A DNA stretch of 64,000 nt from Roseibium aggregatum IAM 12614 (lineage in GTDB: Bacteria > Pseudomonadota > Alphaproteobacteria > Rhizobiales > Stappiaceae): NCBI RefSeq assembly GCF_000168975.1, contig NZ_AAUW01000024.1:1-64000 (forward strand), in the 5' to 3' direction. The notes below the pieces were generated by a model that had not been told where the DNA came from, ran no database searches, and was given only the letters and a program-made list of their open reading frames with translations. Positions 35,790 to 44,757 of this stretch are shown here, piece after piece. Made by a program: the position numbers and the translations under genes. How positions within the stretch are numbered: the first letter of the stretch is position 1; each line of letters begins with the position of its first letter.

Positions 35790-37043
35790 TTGTCAGGGTT
35801 TTGGGTATCGTTGGGTCTTGTGCAGCAGCCAGTATTGAGTTGCGATCAGTTCACCCATGTCCGAACTGGGGACGTACCGCAGGACTTGCCCGCAATGCTT
35901 GCCGGCGTGCTCGCGGACAGTACGAATCTCGGCCCGAAGCGCATGGCGGGAGCTTCGAAAGGGAGCAGCGCGCACCAGATCGGCTGGATGCGTACTTTCC
36001 ATGCCCGCTCCGAAACCTATCGCGCCGCTCAGGCCTGCGTGGCGGACGCACATACGCTTCATCCGCACTCACGACTCTGGGGCGGCGGAACGACCGCGTC
36101 TTCCGACGGACAGTTCTACCGGGCCAGCGACCGGGCCGCAAAGCCCAGTGACATCAATCTGCACTATGGAAGTGAACCGGGCACGAAATTCTACAGCGGC
36201 CTCTCCGATCAGTACGGCTACTTCAGCATCCTGCCGATCAGCCCGACAGAGAGCGAAGCGGTTTATGTGCTGGACAGGCTATTTGACCATGACACGATCC
36301 TCGACATCGAGGAACTCTTCACCGATACCTGCGGTGCCAGCGATCAGGTTTTCGGGCTGTTCCCATTCGTCGGAAAGCGCTTCGCTCCCCGGCTGCGCAA
36401 CATCAAGGACCGGAAATTCCACACCTTCGGAAAATTTGAAGCCTATCCGGCCCTGGCCAAACATATTGGCACTTCGATCAACACCACGCTCATTCTGGAG
36501 AATTGGGACGACCTCCTACGCCTGGGCGAATCGGTCACGACGCGCACCCTTGCGCCGTCCACCATCCTCAAAATGTTTGCCACTTCGTCGAAAGCAAATG
36601 ACTTGACCAAGGCGCTCCACGAGATCGGCCGCATCGAGCGGACCCTGTTCATGATCGAATGGTATTCAAGCCCTTCGCTGCGCCGACGGTGTCAGGCCGA
36701 TCTCAACAAGGGTGAGGCCGCCCATAAGCTCAAGCGTGCCGTCTTCTTCCACGAACGCGGTGAAATCCGTGACCGCTCCTATGACAGCCAAGCATTCCGC
36801 GCCTCCGGGCTGAATTTGGTCGTTAGCGCCATCGTGCACTGGAACACCGTCTATCTCAGCCGGGCAGTAGCTCACCTCCGCAAGCAGGGCCGGAGTATTC
36901 CCAACGACGTATTGAAGCAAATCTCGCCGCTCAGTTGGGAGCATATCAATCTGACCGGCATCTATTCCTGGGACACGGAACAACACATTCTGAATGGCTT
37001 CAGGTCGTTGCGGTCTGCTGGAAAAATCCTGCGGGCTGCATGA
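35790..37043 (+). pseudogene. tnpA: C-terminal ~400 residues of a Tn3-family transposase
   Basis: Homology to Tn3-family TnpA begins near ADSTNLG (first catalytic Asp). It runs through the LFPFVGKRFAPRL region and NKGEAAHKLKRAVFFHERGEI (catalytic Glu) to HINLTGIYSWDTEQ at the end. Full TnpA is close to 1000 residues, so the N-terminal half is gone. The C-terminus and the adjacent 38-bp terminal repeat are intact, which marks this as the right end of a truncated Tn3-type transposon. Confidence 0.88.
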
Positions 37044-37062
37044 TGTTCACAACCTGTTCGCC

Positions 37063-37100
37063 CTTAGCGTGACTGCGAGAGCAAATCCTGTTCTGCCCCC
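37063..37100. repeat. 38-bp terminal inverted repeat of the Tn3-family relic
   Basis: Read on the minus strand, the element starts GGGGGCAGAACAGG and ends CACGCTAAG, 38 bases in all. This matches the length and the GGGG...TAAG plan of Tn3-family ends. It lies 20 bases after the TnpA stop. No matching left repeat was found in the window. Confidence 0.88.
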
Positions 37101-37581
37101 TACTTGTAAATTTTTTCGAACATAGGTTTCAATCTGCTTGTTCGGATGAAGCAAAACACTGCCGCCAGAATTAGGAATAAACAACACAGAGAAGTCGTCA
37201 AAGAAGGAATTGGCGTCACTCTCAATTTTTAGTTTACTTTTTAACATTGCTCGCGTTTACGGCGTGCTCTACACTCAACATTTCCACGAAATTCATGTCG
37301 GCGTCATCAATCTCAAAAAATACTTCGCACGAAACTCTTATTCTAAACACTTATTACAAATTCAAATAATAAGTTTTTTTATATTCTTTTCATTAAAAAT
37401 TTTTTACAACCTATTACTTTTATATCAACCTGTGGTTTCTTGTCTTTCTCTACGTTATTGTGTAGACTAAATTTATTATTTAATTGATATTGGCGGTCGA
37501 TGGGTCCGTGCATTCATTGCAGCAAAGAGATCTGGTCGGATGTCTTTCAACATCCGGCCAGATTGACATAGATCCGCATTT
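37101..37581. other. AT-rich gap between Tn3 end and recombinase
   Basis: This gap is much more AT-rich than its surroundings, especially 37300-37480, and no gene is recognised. The composition change suggests foreign DNA or a replicon/regulatory region. It contains the hairpin at 37532-37561. Confidence 0.5.
37532..37561 (-). terminator. Hairpin after the recombinase gene
   Basis: CTGGTCGGATG and CATCCGGCCAG pair around an 8-base loop, with one mismatch, 20 bases after the recombinase stop. There is no T-run, so it is only a possible terminator. Confidence 0.4.
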
Positions 37582-38811
37582 TCACCCGAGCATTCTGGCA
37601 GACCGGTGCCTACTCCGTCCCGCATCATTGTAATAGCTGGAGGCCTGGGCGAGCGACCGATGGCGGGACTGCTGCATGGCATCCTGGATCGGAATATCGC
37701 GATTGGCGGCTTCGGTCAGAAACCCGGAGCGCAGACCGTGGGCGGAAAATTCCGCAGGATCGAGCCCGGCCAAAGCACAGCGGCTCTTTAATATGGCGTT
37801 GACCGATTGAGGCGTGAGACCCCGCGCCTTGACGTTGCCCCAGCGGTCGATCGCCCGGAAGACGGCCCCTTCCACGATAGGTGCGGCCTCCAGCCAGGTC
37901 CTCAGCGCCTCGACCGGCCGCCCGATCAGCAGCACCGCGTTGTCATCGGAAGCGTCTTCTGTCTTGGTGCGGCCAAGCTGCAGGCTGGCGGCGGGCAGCA
38001 GAAGACTGCCGGGGTCGATTGGATCCGCGGGCAGGGGATCTTCCCAGACAATCTGGCTGAGGCGCAAACCGGCGAGTTCGGAGCGCCGCCGCCCCCCGGA
38101 AGCGAACCCTATGAGGAGCAGCGCCTTGTCACGGAGATCGACGAGAGAAGGTGCGGCATAGTCCGTGCCATTGCATGTCGCCAGAAGCTGCTCCAGCAGA
38201 TCCGCGGTCACGGCCCGCCGGCTTTTTCTGGCCCTGGGCCGGCTGGAAACGCGGTTGGCAAGGCGCATGGCCGAGCGCACGTCGGGCGCGGAAAACGCGC
38301 CCTGAAGCCCGCGCCAGCGATGCAAGGTCGACCAGGAGGCAAGCCGTCTCTGGACTGTTGTGACCGCGTGAGGGGCTCGGTGCGCGCCGCCCCCCTTTGC
38401 CTTTCTGAGAAGCTTCAGATCCTCCAGAGCAAGGGCGACGTCTTCGGGGATACCATGGGCGGGATCGGTTTTTCGACGCTCCGGATCCCACAGGTGGTGG
38501 GCAATAAACTTCAGGATCAGCGGCACGGGCGCCGGCCAGGGCAGGGGCTCTCCCGTCGCCGCCAGGCACCAGCCTTCCAGATAGGAACAATCGGAGGTCA
38601 GCGCTCTCAGGGAATTTTCGCCAATGCCTTCCTGTGCCAGGTGGCGCAGGGTGGCGATGTCCTCTTCACTGAGCAAAGCCACCAGCTGATCCGTGCGCTC
38701 CGGACCGGCAAGGGCCGGCAGGATGGCGGCAAGCGAATCCAGCGCTTCCGTCTTGCGCGCCGCGCTTTCGTCGAGGGACGCGGAAGGGGAGGGAGGGGGA
38801 ATATCGGGCAT
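37582..38811 (-). CDS. Tyrosine site-specific recombinase (right copy, intact)
   Basis: This 409-residue integrase has an N-terminal SAM-like/core-binding region (about 90-210) and a catalytic domain. The first catalytic Arg is in SGGRRRSELAGLR. The second group is AHGLRSGFLTEAA, then QSRHRSLAQASSYY with the His and the nucleophile Tyr. It is divergent from the DUF1612 gene and complete, unlike its left-hand sister. It may act on plasmid multimers or move the module; no att site was identified. Confidence 0.9.
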   Translation of the reverse strand: MPDIPPPSPSASLDESAARKTEALDSLAAILPALAGPERTDQLVALLSEEDIATLRHLAQEGIGENSLRALTSDCSYLEGWCLAATGEPLPWPAPVPLILKFIAHHLWDPERRKTDPAHGIPEDVALALEDLKLLRKAKGGGAHRAPHAVTTVQRRLASWSTLHRWRGLQGAFSAPDVRSAMRLANRVSSRPRARKSRRAVTADLLEQLLATCNGTDYAAPSLVDLRDKALLLIGFASGGRRRSELAGLRLSQIVWEDPLPADPIDPGSLLLPAASLQLGRTKTEDASDDNAVLLIGRPVEALRTWLEAAPIVEGAVFRAIDRWGNVKARGLTPQSVNAILKSRCALAGLDPAEFSAHGLRSGFLTEAANRDIPIQDAMQQSRHRSLAQASSYYNDAGRSRHRSARMLG

Positions 38812-38968
38812 GGGCTGTCAACTTCTCAAGGGCAGAACCGTGAGCCTTCATTCTGGCATGAGACTGCGCAAAAGTCTAATCATCGATAAGAGATACTTAT
38901 CACTGTTTATAAGCTTAAGTTGACAGATATCCATGTGATGATACTTTTTTGCTTGTTGATTATCGTTA

Positions 38969-40144
38969 ATGAAATATTATCTCTCGATGTCAATGGGTTA
39001 CACTCTCCGCAAGTCATTGACATCACTGGACTGGCCGATATTGGCCGACCCGCTTGACCGCGCCAGTCGCGCGCTGACGCGGGCGGACGAACGGCTGGTT
39101 CGCACGCCGCACCTGGAGGACGGCGTGCGCAGCCGCTCTCACCTGTTCGACACTTGCGCCTCCATGGCTCTCGACGGTGACCTCGTGCACCTGGAAGATC
39201 TGGTCCTGCATGATGCCGGGACAGACAAGCGCGCCCCGACCCATGAACTGACCCGGGCCGCCAGTCTACTGGCGCTGCGCCGCAGGAGTGACCGGCTGGC
39301 CCCTGAAGCACTTCTAAGCCGCAACGGTCTTCTGGCACTGATTGGACGGCAGCCGGATGAAGCCGAACCTGGGTGGATGACGGACAGAACAGCGGGGGAG
39401 GGGAGGAGCCTTTCCCAATCGAACTTGAGCCGTCAGGACATTGCCGAAACCGAAGTAACCCTTCTTGCCGAAATCGACGTTGTTCTGGAACGATCCAGAC
39501 ACTTGGCTGAAGGGACGCTGCCGCCTCTCGGGGCTTCGATGCCCCGAACTGCAGTCACTCGTCATGGACACGACCCAGAGGCATCTGACAGGGCGGATCG
39601 GCTCGACGACTGGCTGAGTGTCCTGAACGAGGCAGCCGCACTGAATCTGCCCCCTGTTCTGACGGCGGCCATAGTACTGGATGCCTGGCACATGCTTCAG
39701 CCGCTGGACAGCTGGCCGGAACTCGGCCGTCTGTTGTCGGCCATCTACCTGAAAACCCGGGTGACGACGTGTCATCTGCCGAACCTGTCTTCAGGCCTGC
39801 GGAAATCACCCTTCCGCTGGCGCCGCAAGGACCCGTTCCAGACACGCATCGCCGGCTTCTTGTCCGGTTTTGAAAGGGCCGCCCAGGAAACCATGGATCA
39901 GATGGACCGGTTGTCCATCGCCCAGGAGCAGCTGGAACGCCATTGCCGGGGGCGCCGAAGCCATTCCAGATTGCCGGAGTTTGCGCAGATGTTCCTGTCC
40001 CGGCCGCTGGTGACCATACCCATGGCCCGTCAGGACCTCGGCGTCACCGCTGCCGCTGTCGACCGCATGATCCGTCAGCTCGGCCCGGCATTGCCGCGCG
40101 AGCTCACCGGCCGCGACCGATACAGGGCCTGGGGTATTTTGTAA
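38969..40144 (+). CDS. DUF1612/HTH DNA-binding protein, RHE_PE00001-like (right copy)
   Basis: This 391-residue protein has the same length and domain plan as the left copy. It has a DUF1612 N-terminal region, a variable middle (about 135-200) where the copies differ most, and a conserved C-terminal HTH (RPLVTIPMARQDLGVTAAAVDRMIRQLG). Upstream DNA also matches the left copy just before the start (TTAATGAAATATTATC), pointing to shared control of the divergent gene pair. Confidence 0.85.
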   Translation: MKYYLSMSMGYTLRKSLTSLDWPILADPLDRASRALTRADERLVRTPHLEDGVRSRSHLFDTCASMALDGDLVHLEDLVLHDAGTDKRAPTHELTRAASLLALRRRSDRLAPEALLSRNGLLALIGRQPDEAEPGWMTDRTAGEGRSLSQSNLSRQDIAETEVTLLAEIDVVLERSRHLAEGTLPPLGASMPRTAVTRHGHDPEASDRADRLDDWLSVLNEAAALNLPPVLTAAIVLDAWHMLQPLDSWPELGRLLSAIYLKTRVTTCHLPNLSSGLRKSPFRWRRKDPFQTRIAGFLSGFERAAQETMDQMDRLSIAQEQLERHCRGRRSHSRLPEFAQMFLSRPLVTIPMARQDLGVTAAAVDRMIRQLGPALPRELTGRDRYRAWGIL

Positions 40145-40206
40145 TGCCGGAGTGGGCTGTCCGAAGCGGATCCGATGCGACGAGGATCAAGCACCACGTC
40201 ATGGCA

Positions 40207-40449
40207 TCAGGCCGGGCGATACCCGCGTCTTTGTTTTTGAAAAGCCAGTTTCTGCTGATGGGCCAGAGCCGATGAAGCATCCGTAAAAAGATCCAGGCGG
40301 GTCCGCCCCCAGGTGCCCACACGTCCCCATGACCGGCGCACGGCGAATCCGCCGAACAAGGTGGGTTCGACCGACAGGTGGTAGAACCGGTTCATGTTCC
40401 GGACGGGGTCCACGCGCTTGAGCAGAAGGAGATCGTCACCGGGGTCCAT
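40207..40449 (-). CDS. WGR-domain protein (right copy)
   Basis: This 80-residue WGR domain protein (NRFYHLSVEPTLFGGFAVRRSWGRVGTWGRTR) is close to the left copy. The start MDPGDDLLLL aligns with the left copy's MEPSDTSLFL. The open frame continues upstream to 40650 but crosses the conserved hairpin, so the shorter start is preferred. It converges on the DUF1612 gene exactly as in the left module. Confidence 0.87.
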   Translation of the reverse strand: MDPGDDLLLLKRVDPVRNMNRFYHLSVEPTLFGGFAVRRSWGRVGTWGRTRLDLFTDASSALAHQQKLAFQKQRRGYRPA

Positions 40450-40480
40450 GACCGCAGTGTCGAAGATCCCCGAACCAAGG

Positions 40481-40497
40481 TCCAATGAATGATTGGA
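40481..40497 (-). promoter_or_regulatory. Conserved hairpin upstream of the right WGR gene
   Basis: TCCAAT-N5-ATTGGA, identical to that at 20673-20689, lies 32 bases before the WGR start in both copies. The outer CCGCGG arms of the left copy are not conserved here. Nothing else is recognised between the WGR gene and the kinase fragment (40450-40780). Confidence 0.6.
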
Positions 40498-40780
40498 ATC
40501 GAATCGCGGCGAAGGTTTCAAATAAGTGATGGGTGGCGGGGAGGGAACTCTATCTACCGAAACCCGACTGTCAGCAAGGCGTCCCCAAAATCGACATTCT
40601 GTCGAACGTGAGCAGGTCCTAAAAGCAGACTCTTGTTGCAACTGCAGCAAATGTGAGGATGGAGAGCAGCTGGCTCACGCTCTGCATTGTACGAGTGGCC
40701 AGAATGAATCATTTTTGATCGACCAATTGACCGTTGCCGATTAAGGGAATTGACTATTCTTCGGTTGCATCGGACGGATC

Positions 40781-41589
40781 TCAGTTCCGATACAATGAGT
40801 CATACAACAACGAAAAACGTTGAAGCCCCTCGGCGTAAACGGTCTCGCTCTCATGTTTCGGCTCATAGGTTTCCAGTGTTCGCACCATAGACCCGACGCC
40901 TTGGTCGATAGACTGGAACAGCCCGGCACCAAAAGCTGCGAGAATGGCAGATCCAAGGAGACCGGCCTCGTCCTCTTTCAGCCGTTTGACCGGGCGGCCG
41001 TAAATGTCAGCCTGGATTTGGGACCAAAGCGGAGATTTGGCCCCGCCACCGGTAAGCCGGATTTCGGTGAGTTCGCGCCCAATCGTCTCAAATTTCTTCA
41101 GGATAAGCGCGTTCTGATAGGCAACGCCTTCCATAATCGCCCGAGACATGGCTCCAATACCGTGTCCCTGGGTCAGGCCGTGATAGGTTCCTGTGGCCGA
41201 ACCGTTCCATTGCGGCGCGCTCGCGCCCGCCAGATAGGGAAGAAACAGAAGGCCGCCTGTTCCGGGATCCACCTTCGCCGCCATATCGTTAAATAGTCGA
41301 TATTCGACTTCTCCACCCTGGGCTGCATCCTGCACCAGATTGCGCAGCCATTTCAAAGCCGCGCCCGCGGTGTTTTGCAAGCCCTCGCAGATATATTTGC
41401 CGGGATAGGCATGGATTTCCGCGGGAATGTCACCGTTTGCGTCGAATGGCGGCTCATCAAAGGAGCAAATGACGACACCCGCTGTCCCCAGCGTGACCGA
41501 CCCGATGCCCGATTGCGTCACACCCGCGCCAATACCGGCGCATTGCTGATCGCCGCCGCCTGCAATAAGTAGGGTGCCGGGCGCAAGGC
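40781..41589 (-). pseudogene. Xylulokinase-type FGGY kinase, N-terminus lost
   Basis: The surviving ~269 residues are the C-terminal half of an FGGY carbohydrate kinase: PGTLLIAGGGDQQCAGIG, GSVTLGTAGVV, LPYLAGASAPQWNGSATG, MEGVAYQNALILKKFE and RLTGGGAKSPLWSQIQAD. The frame enters the IS6 inverted repeat at 41590, so about 230 N-terminal residues are missing. The FGGY_N catalytic half is absent, so it should be inactive. Confidence 0.88.
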
Positions 41590-42478
41590 GGCTCTGTTGC
41601 AAATTTTTGTCCGTGGTGTGAGAAGCAGCTTTTGCAGAGCAGGTTGTTGATTTCATGAATGCATTCAAGGGCCGTCATTTCACAGGCGAAGTCGTGTTGT
41701 GGGTTGTTCGCTGGTATTGCCGGTATGGGGTCAGTTACCGGGATCTTGAGCAGATAATGGCCGAGCGCGGTGTGTGGGTCGATCATGCCACGATCTACCG
41801 GTGGGTGCAGACCTATGCGCCTGAAATGGAAAAACGGTTGCGCTGGCAATGGCGCCGACCGACTTCGGGCAGTTGGCGGGTCGATGAAACCTACATCAAG
41901 GTTCGCGGGAAATGGACCCATCTTTACCAGGCCGTGGACAAGTTCGGTAACACAATCGATTTCTATCTCTCGTTCACCCGGAACACCAAGGCGGCGAAGC
42001 GGTTCCTGGGCAAAGCCTTAAGAGGCCTGAAAGACTGGGAAAAGCCCCATACGATCAACACCGACAAGGCCCCTACTTATGGTGCTGCCATTTCCGAGCT
42101 GAAGACGGAAGGCAAATGCGCCAAAGAAACCGAACATCGCCAGGTCAATTATCTCAACAAGATCGTCGAGGCCGATCACAGCAAGCTGAAACAGCTGATC
42201 CAGCCGGTACGCGGTTTCGAGACCATGAAGTCTGCCTATGCGACTATCAAAGGATTTGAAGTGATGCGTGCTCTGCGCAAGGGGCAAGCCGGCATCTTCA
42301 ACTTCACAAATGACATTCTCGGCAAGGCTCGCATTGTCGAACGAGCGTTCGGCATCGGTCCCTGTGCTCTGGCTGAAGCGATGACCATGCTCGAAAACCA
42401 TCTTCAAGATGCTGAAGCTTGAACTGGATTGCCGGAATAGGCCGAAATCTGTCGGGACGCAAAGTTTGCAACAGAGCC
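41590..42478 (+). mobile_element. IS6-family insertion sequence
   Basis: Perfect 14-bp terminal repeats (GGCTCTGTTGCAAA at 41590-41603, complement at 42465-42478) bound an 889-bp element with one transposase gene. The 8 bases outside each end differ (CGCAAGGC left, CATCGATG right), so this is not a simple insertion with target duplication. Confidence 0.93.
41655..42422 (+). CDS. IS6-family transposase
   Basis: This 255-residue DDE transposase has a zinc-finger-like/HTH N-terminus (DLEQIMAERGVWVDHATIYRWVQ) and the catalytic triad in WRVDETYIKV, INTDKAPTYG and IVEADHSKLKQ. It appears intact, and both terminal repeats are present. Confidence 0.95.
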   Translation: MNAFKGRHFTGEVVLWVVRWYCRYGVSYRDLEQIMAERGVWVDHATIYRWVQTYAPEMEKRLRWQWRRPTSGSWRVDETYIKVRGKWTHLYQAVDKFGNTIDFYLSFTRNTKAAKRFLGKALRGLKDWEKPHTINTDKAPTYGAAISELKTEGKCAKETEHRQVNYLNKIVEADHSKLKQLIQPVRGFETMKSAYATIKGFEVMRALRKGQAGIFNFTNDILGKARIVERAFGIGPCALAEAMTMLENHLQDAEA

Positions 42479-42564
42479 CATCGATGATGCTTTTGCCGTG
42501 GAATTATTCGGGACGAACAATCGGCTGAAGTCTGCTGTCGGCCCAAAGCGGAAGCCTTAAAAAA

Positions 42565-43473
42565 TTACCCGAGTGAAGTTTCATTGCGGCAAAGATCAAT
42601 GAATGCCCGCAAAGGCGTCGATGTGAACCGGCTTGGATAATAGAGGCGTGGCCCCTCTTCTTCGGCCCACCAGTCTGGCAAAACCGGAACGAGAGTTCCG
42701 GCGCGGAGGTCATCTTCAAGCCAGTTGCGGAACGTGCCGATAATGCCCAGTCCGGCTTGGGCGTAGCTCAAGCCCGTGTTCAATGCGTTCACGCTTAGAA
42801 TGAGTCGTGTCAAAGGCTTAACGTTTGCGGTTTCATCTCCGTTTTGCAACTTCCAGGGAATAAGCGGTCCGCCGTTCAGGCCGTATCGGATCGCATAATG
42901 ATCCGTCAGTTGATGTGGGGTTTCAGGGAGGCCGTACTTCTCGATGTAGGAGGGTGCCGCCGCAAGCGCTATCTCCTGCACGCGAGGACCGATTGGAACG
43001 GAAATCATATCCTTCTCGACGGACGCGCCGTAGCGGATGCCCGCGTCGCATCCTGCCTCAATGATGTCGACGAGACTGTTCTCCATAACGATTTCGACCT
43101 CCACGGTCGGATGTCTCCGCTGGTATTCCACGATAAGGGGCGGCAGGATGTCCGGCATGACCGCTCCTGGAACGTTCAGTTTCAAGCGCCCTTTTACGAA
43201 GTCTGCCGAGTGCAGCGTTTCCAAACAAGCCGCATCCATCTCATGCATCAGAGGCTGTATGCGACTGGCCAGGGCCTGGCCTTGTTCCGTTGCCCTGACG
43301 CTTCGAGTGGTTCGCAGCAGAAGAGGCACACCGAGTTGCTTCTCGATCCGCGAGACCGTCGTGCTGACTTTTGATGGCGCAAGCCCCAGCCGTTTGGCCG
43401 CAGCCCGGAAACCTCCTTCGTTCAGCACTGTCAGAAACACCTGCAGGTCGTTCGGAGGCACATTGTTCTTCAT
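42565..43473 (-). CDS. LysR-family transcriptional regulator
   Basis: This 302-residue LTTR has an N-terminal winged HTH (VFLTVLNEGGFRAAAKRLGLAPSKVSTTVSRIEKQLG) and a substrate-binding domain. The start MKNNVPPNDL was chosen; an upstream ATG at 43524 lies in the divergent promoter. It is divergent from the NmrA-type reductase gene with a gap of about 110 bases, the usual arrangement for an LTTR and its target. Confidence 0.9.
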   Translation of the reverse strand: MKNNVPPNDLQVFLTVLNEGGFRAAAKRLGLAPSKVSTTVSRIEKQLGVPLLLRTTRSVRATEQGQALASRIQPLMHEMDAACLETLHSADFVKGRLKLNVPGAVMPDILPPLIVEYQRRHPTVEVEIVMENSLVDIIEAGCDAGIRYGASVEKDMISVPIGPRVQEIALAAAPSYIEKYGLPETPHQLTDHYAIRYGLNGGPLIPWKLQNGDETANVKPLTRLILSVNALNTGLSYAQAGLGIIGTFRNWLEDDLRAGTLVPVLPDWWAEEEGPRLYYPSRFTSTPLRAFIDLCRNETSLG

Positions 43474-43583
43474 AGAGAACAGACTATTCGAGATTTGGCG
43501 GATTATCAATAAAATGGACTGCAATTAGGTTGGTTGCAGAAGTTCCGCGTCCGAGCGGAACTCTCAATCAAAGGAATACAACA

Positions 43584-44444
43584 ATGCTCATTGTTACCGG
43601 CGCCTCTGGCAAACTCGGCCGCAAGGTCGTCGAGAACCTGTTGCTTCATATGCCGGCCAGAGAGATCGGTGTCAGCGTGCGAGATCCAAACAAAGTTTTG
43701 GAGTTAGAGGAAAGCGGAGTGCGCGTGCGCCAAGGCGATTTCAGTGATGCCGCCAGCCTTCGCCATGCGTGGGCCGGTGCAAAACGACTTCTCCTGATAT
43801 CCTCCAACGCCGCTGCGACAGGTGGCAACCCGTTGGAGCAGCACGCCACCGCCATCAGTGTCGCGCGCGACATTGGCGTAGAGCGCATCTTCTACACAAG
43901 TCAGATATCCAGTTCGGCTACGTCTTATTTCCCGCCTGGCCGGGATCATGCTGCAACAGAGGCCATGCTGGCGGAGTCGGGTATTGCCTGGACAGCAATG
44001 CGTCACGGTTTCTATGCGGCAAGTGCGCTGATGATGAACAAGCGCGGTTTCGACGCGGGCAAGCTGGAAGGTCCCGAAGACGGCAAGGTTGCATGGGCGA
44101 CCCATGAAGACCTCGCGGCCGCCGACACGGAATTGCTTGTCGGGCACGCAGTGGTCGACGGCCCGACAGCACCGCTCACCGGAAGCGAGAGCCTGGACCT
44201 TGCCGATCTTGCGCTTATCGCCGGGGAAATTCTGGGGAAGCCAGTTTCGAGGACCGTAGTGAGCGAAGAGCAAGTGGAAGCGAATGCGCGGGCCGCAGGG
44301 GTTCCTGAGGGGGCAGTGGCCGTTATGTTGGGATATTACCGCGCTGCCCGCGCAGGAGAGTTCGCGGCGACAGACCCCGCACTTTCGAGGATATTGGGAC
44401 GCGCACCCGAGAGCATGAGGACATTTCTGAAGACCAATCTCTAA
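43584..44444 (+). CDS. NmrA/QorB-like NAD(P)-binding protein
   Basis: This 286-residue SDR-fold protein begins MLIVTGASGKLGRKVVENLL, the TGxxGxxG dinucleotide-binding motif. It resembles atypical SDRs such as NAD(P)H:quinone oxidoreductase 2 (QorB), with RHGFYAASALMM in the middle and no YxxxK catalytic pair seen. The start MLIV has AAAGGA upstream. It is probably controlled by the divergent LysR gene. Confidence 0.85.
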   Translation: MLIVTGASGKLGRKVVENLLLHMPAREIGVSVRDPNKVLELEESGVRVRQGDFSDAASLRHAWAGAKRLLLISSNAAATGGNPLEQHATAISVARDIGVERIFYTSQISSSATSYFPPGRDHAATEAMLAESGIAWTAMRHGFYAASALMMNKRGFDAGKLEGPEDGKVAWATHEDLAAADTELLVGHAVVDGPTAPLTGSESLDLADLALIAGEILGKPVSRTVVSEEQVEANARAAGVPEGAVAVMLGYYRAARAGEFAATDPALSRILGRAPESMRTFLKTNL

Positions 44445-44757
44445 TTCGACTGTCTTATTGCATCAGCGACAACTGGGTTAGGTCCGCTTTTGGCGCATTC
44501 TTGCCATCAATGTCGTAGCGGCATTTTCGTAAAGCCTAATCGAGCTTGGTCAATGTGCGAGGAAAACACCGCTTACCCTTCATTGCATTTGCGAACACGG
44601 TTGACCGCCAGATGCCGGCAATTCGGATAAACCGGCCCATGACTTTACCAACGCAACTTCAGTATAATGTGAGCTAACTGTATGCAGTCTGCGGTAGCCT
44701 CAACGCTGAGATGCTCAGGCCCCACGTTAGATCGACCAACTTCTGAGAGCGAGTTAA
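44445..44757. other. Intergenic, nothing recognised
   Basis: These 313 bases between the NmrA-type gene and the amidohydrolase show no gene, strong hairpin or repeat. They presumably hold the amidohydrolase promoter. Confidence 0.5.

Larger units (their letters stand above)
37582..40497. repeat. Right (inverted) copy of the WGR-DUF1612-recombinase module
   Basis: Contains recombinase (-), DUF1612 gene (+), WGR gene (-) and hairpin, the mirror image of 20661-23560. All three genes are intact. Proteins are clearly homologous but not identical, so it is an old duplication or two separate acquisitions of related modules. Confidence 0.85.
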
